Assembly: GCF_014205165.1 (NCBI RefSeq)
Contig: NZ_JACHMZ010000001.1
Location: 4,384,501 to 4,448,500, forward strand
Direction of reading: 5' to 3'
DNA length: 64,000 bases
From: Micromonospora carbonacea
GTDB lineage: Bacteria > Actinomycetota > Actinomycetes > Mycobacteriales > Micromonosporaceae
Part shown: piece by piece, positions 25,684 to 35,983 of the stretch
Position numbering within the stretch: the first letter of the stretch is position 1
Layout: every line of letters begins with the position of its first letter
Position numbers and translations under genes: made by a program
The notes under the pieces: generated by a model
The model's database searches: none
What the model was told of the DNA's origin: nothing
The model's input: the letters and a program-made list of their open reading frames with translations, nothing else

Positions 25684-25923
25684 TCACTCGCCACGGAGCA
25701 GGTCCATCAGGTCGTCCGTCGACATGCTCTCCACCTCTCGGGCGCTACCCCGTCCACGCATGTGCCGGACCAGCCGCCGTCCTCGGGTCTCGGCGTCGCT
25801 AGCGCGCACGATGCGCAGTGCGCCACCTTCTTCGATCACGTCGACCTCGTCGCCCTCGTGCAGGTTGTGCCGGGCACGCAGCTCGGCCGGGATGGTCACC
25901 TGCCCTTTGCTGTTCAACTTCAT
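25684..25923 (-). CDS. AbrB/MazE-type (VapB-like) antitoxin
   Basis: A 79-residue SpoVT/AbrB-fold protein with the typical KLNSKGQVTIPAELR swapped-hairpin DNA-binding segment at the N-terminus. A charged, helical C-terminus would wrap the toxin. The ATG at 25923 is chosen because AGGGGG lies about six bases upstream; an ATG 27 bases further out is also in frame. It pairs with the PIN-domain toxin downstream. It should repress its own promoter through the iterated sites at 25934-25957. Confidence 0.87.
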   Translation of the reverse strand: MKLNSKGQVTIPAELRARHNLHEGDEVDVIEEGGALRIVRASDAETRGRRLVRHMRGRGSAREVESMSTDDLMDLLRGE

Positions 25924-25933
25924 ATCGGCCCCC

Positions 25934-25957
25934 TGATACGTAATACGCATGATACGT
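25934..25957 (-). promoter_or_regulatory. Iterated operator-like repeats upstream of the antitoxin gene
   Basis: TGATACGT occurs at 25934-25941 and again at 25950-25957, with a related TAATACG between them. They lie just upstream of the chosen antitoxin start, where autoregulation by AbrB-type antitoxins is expected. A TTGCGA hexamer further upstream could be a -35. The operator role is inferred. Confidence 0.45.
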
Positions 25958-26005
25958 GTCGCAACGTAGCTGGGCAGCCGGATCAGGCGGCGAGTCTGCG
26001 ACGGG

Positions 26006-26935
26006 TCAGGTGACGCCTAGGGTGGCGGCGAGCCGCGTCAGGGCGGCCGGGGCCGTCGCCGACCGCGCCACGACGCCGACGAGTTCCCGGGCCGCCGGGC
26101 GGTCGTGCACCTCGCTCCGGGCGGTGCGCTCCGCGTCCAGCACCGCCCGACCGGCGCGCAGCCCGTCGCCGGCCGAGGCGTGCAGGCGGGCCACGTCCAG
26201 CAGGTACGCGGCCCGGTGCTCGGGTGGCAGCCACCGCCACTCGTCGTCGGCGATCAGCCTCTCGTGGCGTACCGTCGCCGCCGTGACCTGGCCGAGCGCG
26301 GACCCGGCCACCACCCGGGCGGCCTCGACCGCCGCCCGCCCGAAGCCCGCGCCGCCGAAGCCACCACCGTCTGCGCCACCGGGATCGGCGGCCCGGGCGG
26401 CCTCCTCGGCCCGGTCGAGCAGCTCGTCGGCGGCCCGCGCGTCGCCCCGGCCGGCGGCGGCCAGGGCGGCCTGGATCAGCAGCGCCCCGCGCACGGCCGG
26501 GCCGGCGGCGGGCGCGGCATCGGACCGGCCGGGCCCGATGCGGTGGGCGGCCACGACCGCCGCCTCCACCGCCGGCCGCAGCCGGCCACTCGCGCGCAGG
26601 GCCTGACACAGCGGTACGGTCGCGGCGGCGGCGAGCCATGGGTCGGCGGCGGCCGTGGCGACGGCCAGCCCCCGGTCGGCGGCCAGCCACGCCAGCTCCC
26701 CCTGGCCGACCTTCACGAGCACCAGCGCGACCAGCCCATACCCGGACACCAGCAGACCGTCGGCCGCCCGGCCCGGAGCGGTGGCGCGTGCCTCGCAGGC
26801 GGCGTCGAGCAGGCCGGGCAGCAGGGCGAGCAGCTCCGGGTACCGGGCGTGCCGGTAACTCTGCTCCGCATGCCCCAGCCGGGCCCGCACCTGCGCCACG
26901 TCGGGCGGCCGGGCGGGAACCGAGAGGTGGTTCAC
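26006..26935 (-). CDS. TPR-repeat protein, likely XRE/TPR regulator lacking its HTH domain
   Basis: A 309-residue Ala/Leu/Arg-rich all-helical protein. From residue 10 on it resembles the C-terminal TPR sensor half of the roughly 400-residue XRE/TPR regulators common in Streptomyces and Micromonospora, which begin with a Cro/C1 HTH. No HTH is readable here: the in-frame sequence upstream of the GTG at 26935 is the antisense of the mini-GntR gene. The start is weak, with no clear Shine-Dalgarno. It is therefore either a remnant that lost its DNA-binding end through rearrangement or a stand-alone TPR protein. It lies upstream of the VapBC pair on the same strand. Confidence 0.55.
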   Translation of the reverse strand: MNHLSVPARPPDVAQVRARLGHAEQSYRHARYPELLALLPGLLDAACEARATAPGRAADGLLVSGYGLVALVLVKVGQGELAWLAADRGLAVATAAADPWLAAAATVPLCQALRASGRLRPAVEAAVVAAHRIGPGRSDAAPAAGPAVRGALLIQAALAAAGRGDARAADELLDRAEEAARAADPGGADGGGFGGAGFGRAAVEAARVVAGSALGQVTAATVRHERLIADDEWRWLPPEHRAAYLLDVARLHASAGDGLRAGRAVLDAERTARSEVHDRPAARELVGVVARSATAPAALTRLAATLGVT

Positions 26936-27184
26936 ATGCCCCGCAAGCCTGTCTATGAGCAGGTCATCGATGACGTCACCGCGTCGATCCGAAGCGGCAC
27001 GCTCAAGCCTGGTGACAAGCTGCCCTCCATCACCGAACTGTGCGAGCAGTACCGCGCCAGCGCGACGCCGATCCGACTGGCCCTGCGGATCCTCGACGAG
27101 CGGGGCTGGATCGAGGTGCACCAGGGCAAGGGCTCATTCGTGGCGCAGAGTCCCCCGGCCAGGGCAACACGCGGGAGCGGGTGA
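26936..27184 (+). CDS. Mini GntR-family winged-helix regulator
   Basis: An 82-residue protein consisting of a GntR-type winged helix only: KPVYEQVIDDVTASI, the KPGDKLPSITELCEQY recognition helix region and the wing VHQGKGSFVA. There is no effector-binding C-terminal domain, as in the short GntR regulators common in actinomycetes. The ATG at 26936 has GAGAGG nine bases upstream. Its first base abuts the divergent start of the truncated TPR gene, so one of the two was probably built over the other's promoter. It is followed by a strong hairpin. Target genes are unknown. Confidence 0.85.
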   Translation: MPRKPVYEQVIDDVTASIRSGTLKPGDKLPSITELCEQYRASATPIRLALRILDERGWIEVHQGKGSFVAQSPPARATRGSG

Positions 27185-27230
27185 ATCTTGGAAGATCTCG
27201 GCCCCCCGAGGGGCCTGTTTCTTCCAAGAT
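27185..27230. terminator. Two-tier hairpin terminator after the mini-GntR gene
   Basis: ATCTTGGAAGA (27185-27195) pairs perfectly with TCTTCCAAGAT (27220-27230). An inner 6-bp stem GGCCCC/GGGGCC lies at 27200-27205 and 27210-27215. It starts one base after the stop codon and lies between convergent genes. Confidence 0.7.
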
Positions 27231-27266
27231 CGCCTGCTGGTGGCGGCGCAGAGTCCGCCGACCCAG

Positions 27267-27800
27267 CTAGGGGACTATCGCGTACAGGCGGTCGGTGGGG
27301 TCGACCACGGCGTTGAGCCGCGCGCCGACCTTGAGGCTGGGATGCTCCTTGCACTGCGAGGCGGTCACGAACGGCTCGAACCCGGGCCCGCTGATCAGCA
27401 GGCTCACCTCGATCCCGTTCTCCTCGCCCAGCGAGGCGGGCCGCACGGCGGTGATCTCGGCGGTCGCGGCGACGCCGACCGTCTCCAGGCGGCGCTGGTC
27501 CCGTCGGGCGCGGTCGTGCTGCCGCGCTTCGCGCCGGGCCAGCCCGAGGCACGACAGGGTGACCCCGACTCCGGCCGCTCCCATGACCCATCGGTTGACG
27601 GTGGGCTCGTCGGTGGCGAGGAAGGCGGCGGCGTACACCAGGAACGGGCCGATCGCCAGCAGCCCGAGCCCCAGGACACCCAGGACCAGCCGCCAGAATC
27701 CGCTGGCGGGCGGGTTCGCCTGGCGCGGACCGGCGGCATCGCCACCGATCAGGGTGAGGGCGCTCCGGCCCGGCACGAATCCCCCTGGCACCACTGGCAT
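27267..27800 (-). CDS. Hypothetical membrane protein with two transmembrane segments
   Basis: A 177-residue protein of no recognised function. Two hydrophobic helices lie at about residues 35-62 and 70-87, joined by a short loop. A basic stretch (RREARQHDRARRDQRR) follows, then a C-terminal beta-rich domain of about 70 residues with TAEITAVRPA and NAVVDPTDRLYAIV. That domain resembles the soluble beta domain found after TM pairs in many actinobacterial membrane proteins. It lies in the accessory block between the glycogen genes and is convergent with the mini-GntR gene. The start could be the ATG at 27800; no strong Shine-Dalgarno was seen. Confidence 0.65.
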   Translation of the reverse strand: MPVVPGGFVPGRSALTLIGGDAAGPRQANPPASGFWRLVLGVLGLGLLAIGPFLVYAAAFLATDEPTVNRWVMGAAGVGVTLSCLGLARREARQHDRARRDQRRLETVGVAATAEITAVRPASLGEENGIEVSLLISGPGFEPFVTASQCKEHPSLKVGARLNAVVDPTDRLYAIVP

Positions 27801-28226
27801 GCCGCCACCCTAACGGGGTCACCGCACGCCGGGCTGACGCACCGACGACACCTGCCCGTACCGCAACGGCGGCACGGCGGGTACCGGGCCGCCAGGCCGT
27901 GACCATGCGTGACGCCCGCTCGGCCCGACCACCCGTCGGTGAACCCCTATTGCCCTGCACCCACATACGCATCAGCTCACGCACCGCAACCGGCCACCGC
28001 GCCGCCCGCCGCCCACGGCCCACAGATCCCCTGGTAGGCCGGGCGTTGCGCCCGTAGGGGCAGAGCAAAGGGGCGCGGGACGCACTGCGAGGCCAGGAGG
28101 CCGTGACGGTGAGTGGCACCAGTCGGCCCTCCCCGCCCTCGTGCCGCACGCCTCACGCAACGCAACCAGCGCGAGCACCGGGTCGAGCCAGCAGGCACGA
28201 ACCGGGCCCCAGCGCTCCGCAAGGGC
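27801..28226. other. Gene-free interval
   Basis: About 430 bases between the small membrane protein and the sulfotransferase promoter. Reading frames here have no family-like content on either strand, and no tRNA, IS end or clear repeat was seen. It may be a remnant of an older insertion. Confidence 0.5.
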
Positions 28227-28256
28227 TTGATCGCACGCCGTGATTCCGCGTAGCGT
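28227..28256 (+). promoter_or_regulatory. Putative promoter of the sulfotransferase gene (leaderless)
   Basis: A TTGATC -35 (28227-28232) and a TAGCGT -10 (28251-28256) are separated by 18 bases. The -10 ends nine bases before the ATG and no Shine-Dalgarno exists, so a leaderless transcript is expected. Confidence 0.5.
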
Positions 28257-28265
28257 CTGGCATCG

Positions 28266-29426
28266 ATGGATACGAACGGGTCCGCGCAGGTGCTGGACAT
28301 CCTCGACAAGGTCGCGCCGGCCGAGTTCGTTCCGGCCAGCCCGCACAACTTCGTCGTACGACCGGGCGGTTCGGTGCCGGCGGAGAGCCTGCTCGGCGAC
28401 CCCGACGTCAGCCTGCACTGCCTCGACGACGAGCACCGCCTCGCATACTTCGTGCAGACCTCGCCGGGGATCGACCTGACCGGCGGGCCGTTCCTCTACC
28501 TCGACCAGTACCGGGCCGCGCGGCGGCTGGTCACGGTGCCCTACGAGACCCTGCACCGGCTCGCCGACGGCCTGCCCGACCCGGCCCGGCTCATCCTGGT
28601 CTACTCCGTCGGGCGCTGCGGGTCGACGCTGCTCAGCAGGGCGTTGGGCGAGGTGGCCGGGGTGTGCAGCTACTCCGAGCCCGACGTCTTCACCGAGATC
28701 GCGCTGCTGCGGCACGAGGACCCGGGCCGCGACGCGGAGTACGCGCGGCTGATCCGCAGTTGCGTCCGCGTCCTCGGCAACACCGGACGCGACGCCCGGA
28801 GCGACACCGGCGGCCTGGGCGGGGGCACCGAGACGTTGGCGGTCAAGTTCCGGGCCGGCGGCATCCAGCTCGGCGACCTGTTCCACGAGGTGTTCCCCGA
28901 CGCCCGGGGCGTGTTCCTGCACCGCGACGCGCGGCCGTGGCTGGAGTCGATGCACCAGGGCTTCACGCCGCACCTGCCCGACCCGGCGGCGCAACTGGCG
29001 TTCCTGAAGCACGTGCTGGCGCAGGCCCCGCTGATCATGCCCTTCGCCACCCAGCACGAGCGGCAGCCGACGCCGACGGAGGCGTACGTGTTGACCTGGC
29101 TGTCGGTGCTGGACCGCTACCGCGCGCTGCGCCGCGCCGGGGTGCCGCTGCTGCCGGTGGCCTACGAGACCCTGGACGCCGACCCGAAGGCGACCCTCGC
29201 CGCCGTGCTCGACCACTGCGGCCTGCCCGCCGACGGCGTCGACGCGGCGTACGCGGCGTTCTCGGCCGACTCCCAGGAGGGCACCGTGCTGTCCCGGGCG
29301 AGCCGCCGCAGCAACCCGGCGGCCGGGCTGGGCGCGGAGGACTACGCGCAGGCGCGGGCGGTCCTCGCGGAGCATCCGGTCGTCGACGCCGACGACCCGC
29401 TCGTGCGCGGGTTGATCGAGCCGTAG
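28266..29426 (+). CDS. Sulfotransferase-family protein
   Basis: A 386-residue protein with the PAPS-binding 5'-phosphosulfate loop YSVGRCGSTLLSRAL at residues 113-127 and a later 3'-phosphate-binding-like segment FLHRDARPWL. These enzymes transfer sulfate from PAPS to a hydroxyl or amino acceptor such as a glycan or small molecule. Some bacterial members of this P-loop group are uncharacterised, so the acceptor and even the reaction are uncertain. It sits alone with its own promoter just upstream of glgE, from which it is separated by 59 bases. Whether it works on the glucan or surface polysaccharide is speculation. Confidence 0.78.
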   Translation: MDTNGSAQVLDILDKVAPAEFVPASPHNFVVRPGGSVPAESLLGDPDVSLHCLDDEHRLAYFVQTSPGIDLTGGPFLYLDQYRAARRLVTVPYETLHRLADGLPDPARLILVYSVGRCGSTLLSRALGEVAGVCSYSEPDVFTEIALLRHEDPGRDAEYARLIRSCVRVLGNTGRDARSDTGGLGGGTETLAVKFRAGGIQLGDLFHEVFPDARGVFLHRDARPWLESMHQGFTPHLPDPAAQLAFLKHVLAQAPLIMPFATQHERQPTPTEAYVLTWLSVLDRYRALRRAGVPLLPVAYETLDADPKATLAAVLDHCGLPADGVDAAYAAFSADSQEGTVLSRASRRSNPAAGLGAEDYAQARAVLAEHPVVDADDPLVRGLIEP

Positions 29427-29485
29427 CGGGATCCGGGGGGAGCTTGCCCGCGCGCGAGACGATCTCGCACAGGTAGGTTGACAGG

Positions 29486-31512
29486 GTGACTGGACGGTTC
29501 CCGATCGAAGACGTCTCCCCCGCCGTCTCCTGCGGTCGCTACCCGGCCAAGGCGGTGGTCGGCGAGGCGGTGCCGGTGTCGGCGCGCGCCTACCGGGAGG
29601 GGCACGACGCGCTGGGCTGCAACGTGGTCTGGCTCGGCCCCGACGGGCGGGCCCGGCCGTTCACCCGGATGCGCCCCGGGGAGCCCGGCCACGACCGCTG
29701 GCACGCCACCATCCGCCCCGACGCCGTCGGCGAATGGACCTTCACCGTCGAGGCGTTCCAGGACCCGTACCTGACCTGGCAGAACGCGGTGACCAAGAAG
29801 ATCGCCGCCGGGCAGGGCGCGGCGGAGCTGGCCAACGACCTGGCCGAGGGCGTACGCGTGCTGACCGCCGCCCTGGCCGTGGTGCCGGCGGGCGACGTCG
29901 CCCGGGTCAAGGCGGCGGTGGCCGTGCTGGACGACGACGACCGGGCGCTGCCCGCCCGGGTCGCCCCGGCCCTCGACCTGGCCGACCTGCTCTGGGCCCA
30001 CCCGGTGCGCGAGCTGGTCACCACCGGCGACGAGCGCCGGCTGTGGGTGGACCGCCCCCGGGCGCTCTTCTCCGCCTGGTACGAGTTCTTCCCCCGCTCC
30101 GAGGGCGCGATCCCGGCGACCGTCGACGCCCCGGCCCGCTCCGGCACGTTCGCCACCGCGATGGACCGGCTGCCCGGGGTCGCGGCGATGGGCTTCGACG
30201 TGCTCTACCTTCCGCCGATCCACCCGATCGGCCGGGTCAACCGCAAGGGCCGCAACAACGCGCTCACCGCCGGGCCCGACGACGTGGGCTCGCCGTGGGC
30301 GATCGGCGCGGCCGAGGGCGGCCACGACGCCATCCACCCCGACCTGGGCACGCCGGAGGACTTCCGCGACTTCGTCGCCGCCGCCGCCGAGCAGGGCCTG
30401 GAGGTGGCGCTGGACCTCGCGTTGCAGTGCGCGCCGGACCACCCGTGGGTGACCGAGCACCCGGAGTGGTTCACCACCCGGGCCGACGGCAGCATCGCGT
30501 ACGCGGAGAACCCGCCGAAGAAGTACCAGGACATCTACCCGCTGAACTTCGACAACGACCCCGAGGGCATCCGGGCGGAGATCCTGCGGGTGGTGCTGCA
30601 CTGGGTCGGCGAGGGCATCCGGATCTTCCGGGTGGACAACCCGCACACGAAGCCGTTCGACTTCTGGCACTGGCTGATCGCCGAGGTGAAGAAGGTCGAC
30701 GCCGACGTGCTGTTCCTCGCCGAGGCGTTCACCCGGCCGGCGATCATGAACGGGCTCGGCAAGATCGGCTTCACGCAGTCGTACACCTATTTCACCTGGC
30801 GCACGACGGCCGCGCAGATGCGGGAATATTGCGAGGAGCTGGTCGCCTCCGCCGACCACATGCGGCCGAACTTCTGGCCCAACACCCCCGACATCCTGCA
30901 CGAGTCGTTGCAGCACGGCGGCCCGCCGATGTTCAAGATCCGGGCCGTGCTGGCCGCGCTGCTCTCCCCCTCCTGGGGCATGTACGCCGGCTTCGAGCTG
31001 TTCGAGCACGTGGCCCGCCCCGGCGCGGAGGAATACCTCGACAACGAGAAGTACGAGCTGCGCCCCCGAGACTGGGCCGGCGCGCAGGCGCAGGGGCGGT
31101 CACTGGCCCCGTTCATCGCCACCCTCAACCGGGTCCGGCGCGACAACCCGGCCCTGCACCGGCTGCGCAACCTCGTCTTCCACGACATCGACAACCCGGC
31201 GCTGCTGTGCTGGTCCAAGCGCGACCCCGACACCGGCAACCTGGTGCTCGTGGTCTGCTCGTTCGACTCGCAGACCGTGCAGTGGGGCAACACCACCCTG
31301 GACATGCCGGCGCTGGGCCTCGACTGGGGCGACCGGTTCACCGTGCACGACGAGCTGACCGGCGCGGTCTACGACTGGGGGCAGCGCAACGCCGTGCGGC
31401 TCGACCCCTACCTCCAGCCCGCGCACGTGTTCACCGTGCGCCGGCCCGCCACCGCGGACGCCACCGCCCCCACCACCGACGCCGTTGCTGCTGCTGACAA
31501 GGACGAGGCCCG

Positions 31513-31525
<13 letters not shown>
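29486..31525 (+). CDS. glgE: Alpha-1,4-glucan:maltose-1-phosphate maltosyltransferase GlgE
   Basis: A 679-residue GH13_3 enzyme that extends alpha-1,4-glucan by two glucoses using alpha-maltose-1-phosphate. The N-terminal beta-sandwich (about 1-100) and an inserted helical domain are followed by the (beta/alpha)8 barrel. The barrel carries the nucleophile Asp in [10 protein letters not shown], the acid/base Glu in LAEAFTRP and [16 protein letters not shown]-terminal beta domain ends in an Ala/Thr-rich tail. The start is GTG 29486. It overlaps glgB by 13 bases, indicating coupled expression. With glgM it defines the GlgE pathway; treS was not found in this window. Confidence 0.95.
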
Positions 31526-33615
<2,090 letters not shown>

Positions 33616-33661
33616 CCCCGCGCTCAGCCGGAGCTGCGGGCGGGCCGTGGCCCGGCGGGGA

Positions 33662-33961
33662 TCAGGCCGCGTCCGCCCGAGGCGCGAACGTGACGTCGAG
33701 TCTCATGTTCAGCGCCCTGGCCAGCCGTTCGAGCACCGTCAGGGTCGGCACCGTGCCCCCGGCCTCGAAACGGGCCACGGCGGACTGCGTCATGCCTGCG
33801 GCACGGGCGAGCTCGGTCTGACTCCAGCCGTTTCGTTCACGCAGTTCCCGAACCGTCTGCCCGAGCTCGAAGGCGATCCGTGCCGCCTCGTAGGCGTCTG
33901 CGGCCCCGGGCTCGGCCAGACGTCGCTCACGCAGTTCGTTCCAGTCGTTCCGATCGTTCAT
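33662..33961 (-). CDS. HigA-like XRE-family antitoxin
   Basis: A 99-residue protein with an N-terminal charged helix and a Cro/C1-type HTH at about residues 31-86: TVRELRERNGWSQTELARAAG, then SAVARFEAGGTVPTLTVLERLA. This is the usual layout of HigA antitoxins encoded downstream of their toxin. The ATG at 33961 overlaps the stop of the toxin gene (ATGA). Although the toxin gene is frameshifted, this frame is intact, so the regulator may still be made and bind the palindrome at the toxin start. Family confidence is good; toxin neutralisation is inferred. Confidence 0.85.
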   Translation of the reverse strand: MNDRNDWNELRERRLAEPGAADAYEAARIAFELGQTVRELRERNGWSQTELARAAGMTQSAVARFEAGGTVPTLTVLERLARALNMRLDVTFAPRADAA

Positions 33962-34321
33962 CGCTCCGCCCCCTGGTGCACCGTGTGTCGCTCCGCCACG
34001 CATCGTTCCAGCGCCCGTCGCGCCCGCTCGACCTCGCGGTCCTCCCGCATCCGGGTCTTCCGAAGGGCCGTCAGCAGGATGATGCGGCGATCCGTGGCGA
34101 TCCAGTAGGACACCCTGACCGGGTCGCGATCCAGATAGAACCGCGACTCGCGCAGCTTGCCGTCGAGTTGCTTGGTGTACGGTTCGCCGAGAAGCGGCCC
34201 TCGTCCCCCGAGCAGGTCGACGTAGAAGGCCGCTCTGGCGAAGAGTGCTGTCGACAGACCCTCCAGCCAATCGCAGCCAATCGCGGACTTCGGGTTGGAG
34301 CCCCACGCTACCCCACGTCAT
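33958..34321 (-). pseudogene. HigB/RelE-like toxin gene, frameshifted by a 10-bp tandem duplication
   Basis: Reading from the ATG at 34321 gives MTWGSVGLQPEVRDWL and then runs out of the family frame. Deleting one copy of an exact 10-bp repeat (34265-34274 and 34275-34284) restores a 117-residue HigB-like protein. It would continue EGLSTALFARAAFYVDLLGG, PLLGEPYTKQLDGKLRESRF, DRDPVRVSYWIATDRRI and ILLTALRKT. That has the hallmarks of phage-derived Gp49-like HigB toxins, with basic active-site residues and a length that fits. Its TGA overlaps the antitoxin ATG. As written the toxin is off, either a fixed loss or a slippage-reversible state, and a sequencing error is possible. Confidence 0.85.
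34265..34284. repeat. Exact 10-bp tandem duplication in the toxin gene
   Basis: AGCCAATCGC is present twice head-to-tail with no mismatch. The extra ten bases shift the toxin reading frame by one. Confidence 0.95.
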
Positions 34322-34336
34322 AGCATCGATGCTATG
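34319..34336 (-). promoter_or_regulatory. 18-bp perfect palindrome overlapping the toxin start, likely HigA operator
   Basis: CATAGCATCGATGCTATG is a perfect 18-bp palindrome whose left end contains the toxin ATG (34321-34319). HigA-type antitoxins bind such palindromes to repress their own operon, so this is the likely autoregulatory site. The TAGCAT within it, about ten bases from the ATG, could serve as a -10 for a leaderless message. Confidence 0.7.
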
Positions 34337-34380
34337 CAGCGAGTTCAGGTGCCACTCGGAGATCGACCCGCGTATCGCGC

Positions 34381-35343
34381 CTAGCCAGTGCGCCCCGTCA
34401 CCCGGATCCTGCCCGAGAGGCCGAGCACCGTCGGGGCCACGTACTCCAGTTCCACGGTCTCGCCCGCGCCGACCGTGACCTCGTGCTCGGCCACGGCGAA
34501 GTCGTCGGTGCCGCCGAAGGGCACGACGACCCGCACGCTGCTCGGGCCGGCGGGCACCGCGAACTCGTGGCTGCCCCAGCCGGGCACGGGCACCTCGACA
34601 CCGGCGAGCAGCAGCCGCGGCCCGGTCGACCGGTACAACTCCGCGAGGGGACCGTCGGGACAGGTGAAGGTGATCCGCAGGGACGGGCTCGTCGGCCCGG
34701 GGTAGGGGGCGGGGCGATTCGTCAGGATGACCGGCAGCGGCACGACCCGGTTGCGCCGCGCCTCGCGGCGGTTCAGCCAGGCGTAGTAGCGCGGAACGCC
34801 GAGGACCGATCGGAGCAGGGAGTACCAGACGCCGAGGACCAGCATGATGGTCAGCGCGATCCGTGCCATGCCCAGGATCGTCACGGCCAGCGCCCACACC
34901 CGGGACGCCGGCCGGCCGTACCGGCAGTCGGTGTTGCCCTTGCCGAAGCACGCCTCCCGGAAGTCGACCGGCCCGCCCCGGTCTGCCGGGGTGACGGCGG
35001 AGTTGCCGGTGACGATCCGCACCTCGCGCCCGTCGCCGGTCCGGACGGTCACCGCGCAGTGCCACCAGTAGCCGAAGCCGTCGCCGCTGACCGGCCCGAC
35101 CCGCCGGCACTCCCCCACCGTGGCCTGCGCCGGACGCTCTGCCGGGGTGGCCTTCACCACCCCCGTGCCCGAATAGAAGCCCGTCATCGTGTTGAACACC
35201 AGCCACGAGACGACGATGGCCACGGCGCAGGCGACCGCCACCCCGAGCTGCGTCAGCCGGCCCCAGAACGGCCCACGTCGCTCGTACGCGGCGATCTGCT
35301 CGCGCTGCATCGCCGCGGTCTCCTCGGCAGAGGTCCGGCTCAC
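34381..35343 (-). CDS. Membrane protein with Cys-rich extracytoplasmic domain (possibly DUF6346)
   Basis: A 320-residue protein of unknown function. The order is a cytoplasmic N-terminus, TM1 (about 33-53) and an extracytoplasmic domain of about 95 residues. That domain has ECRRVGPVSGDGFGYWWHC, REACFGKGNTDCRYGRPAS and four cysteines that could form disulfides. TM2 lies at about 155-180, followed by a basic linker and a C-terminal beta-rich domain of about 110 residues ending near residue 320. The first part is clearly paralogous to the gene at 35984-36469. I believe it belongs to an actinobacterial family catalogued as DUF6346, but that name is from memory. It sits between the broken HigBA pair and the RHS toxin locus. 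Confidence 0.7.
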   Translation of the reverse strand: MSRTSAEETAAMQREQIAAYERRGPFWGRLTQLGVAVACAVAIVVSWLVFNTMTGFYSGTGVVKATPAERPAQATVGECRRVGPVSGDGFGYWWHCAVTVRTGDGREVRIVTGNSAVTPADRGGPVDFREACFGKGNTDCRYGRPASRVWALAVTILGMARIALTIMLVLGVWYSLLRSVLGVPRYYAWLNRREARRNRVVPLPVILTNRPAPYPGPTSPSLRITFTCPDGPLAELYRSTGPRLLLAGVEVPVPGWGSHEFAVPAGPSSVRVVVPFGGTDDFAVAEHEVTVGAGETVELEYVAPTVLGLSGRIRVTGRTG

Positions 35344-35484
35344 CGTGGTCCCCCTGTCCCCTCGCCGCCGTCGGACGGTCCACCCGTCGCGTTCCCCAAG
35401 ACTGTCCGCGCGCTCTCGCCCTCGTTGACGAAAATCGCCAGGAGCCAGGGATAGCCGAGGACGGCCTCCCCCGACTGGGTACGC

Positions 35485-35757
35485 TCATGCCTGCGACGCG
35501 AGCAGGTACGCGCTGCCGGTCAGGGCCACCACACCCAGCAGCACCATCAACATCCCGAACGCCCGGTCGAACAGGATGAAGCGATCCCGAGGTCGCTCGT
35601 CGGCTCGACTCGTCCTGCCGCCGAGACCGATCGGGCGCACGAGGCGTTGGGCCAGCTCGATGTGCCGGGCCGCGATGCCCCGGTAGTCGGCCGCGAGAGC
35701 CAGACCCGTCACGATCAGGAGCAGTCCGAAGGAGACTGCCACAATCGCTCGCCCCAC
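35485..35757 (-). CDS. Small hypothetical membrane protein (two transmembrane segments)
   Basis: A 90-residue protein with hydrophobic helices at about residues 3-22 and 69-88, linked by a basic cytoplasmic or exported loop (RLVRPIGLGGRTSRADERPR). The GTG at 35757 is chosen because GGAGGG lies seven bases upstream; longer in-frame readings have no such site. No family is recognised. It lies between the two paralogous Cys-rich membrane proteins on the same strand, so it is probably part of the same unit. Confidence 0.6.
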   Translation of the reverse strand: MGRAIVAVSFGLLLIVTGLALAADYRGIAARHIELAQRLVRPIGLGGRTSRADERPRDRFILFDRAFGMLMVLLGVVALTGSAYLLASQA

Positions 35758-35983
35758 GATGACACCCTCCGCGTACGAGGGCGGGCTCCGGTGCCGGCCC
35801 CACATCGATCGACTCGTCATTTGAGCACGGCACAAGGCACCCGTCGCTCTACCCGGCGGACCCGTCTGCTTTGCGGGGGAACAGGCGGCCGTGCAGCCGA
35901 AGGTGCCTGGGCGCACCAAGGACAGCCCTGACGACGGCAACGACGGCGCTCCCGCCAAGGATGATCATCAGGAACCAGCCCAG

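Noticed and set aside
27801..28265. Possible tRNA or small RNA gene in the longest gap
   Set aside because: No cloverleaf pairing, TpsiC-like motif or terminator was found; only the sulfotransferase promoter is supported.
33662..35833. 723-codon minus-strand ORF spanning the HigA gene and the membrane protein gene
   Set aside because: Only its last 99 codons are family-like (HigA); the rest crosses the toxin and membrane protein genes in a wrong frame, and openness is a result of GC bias.
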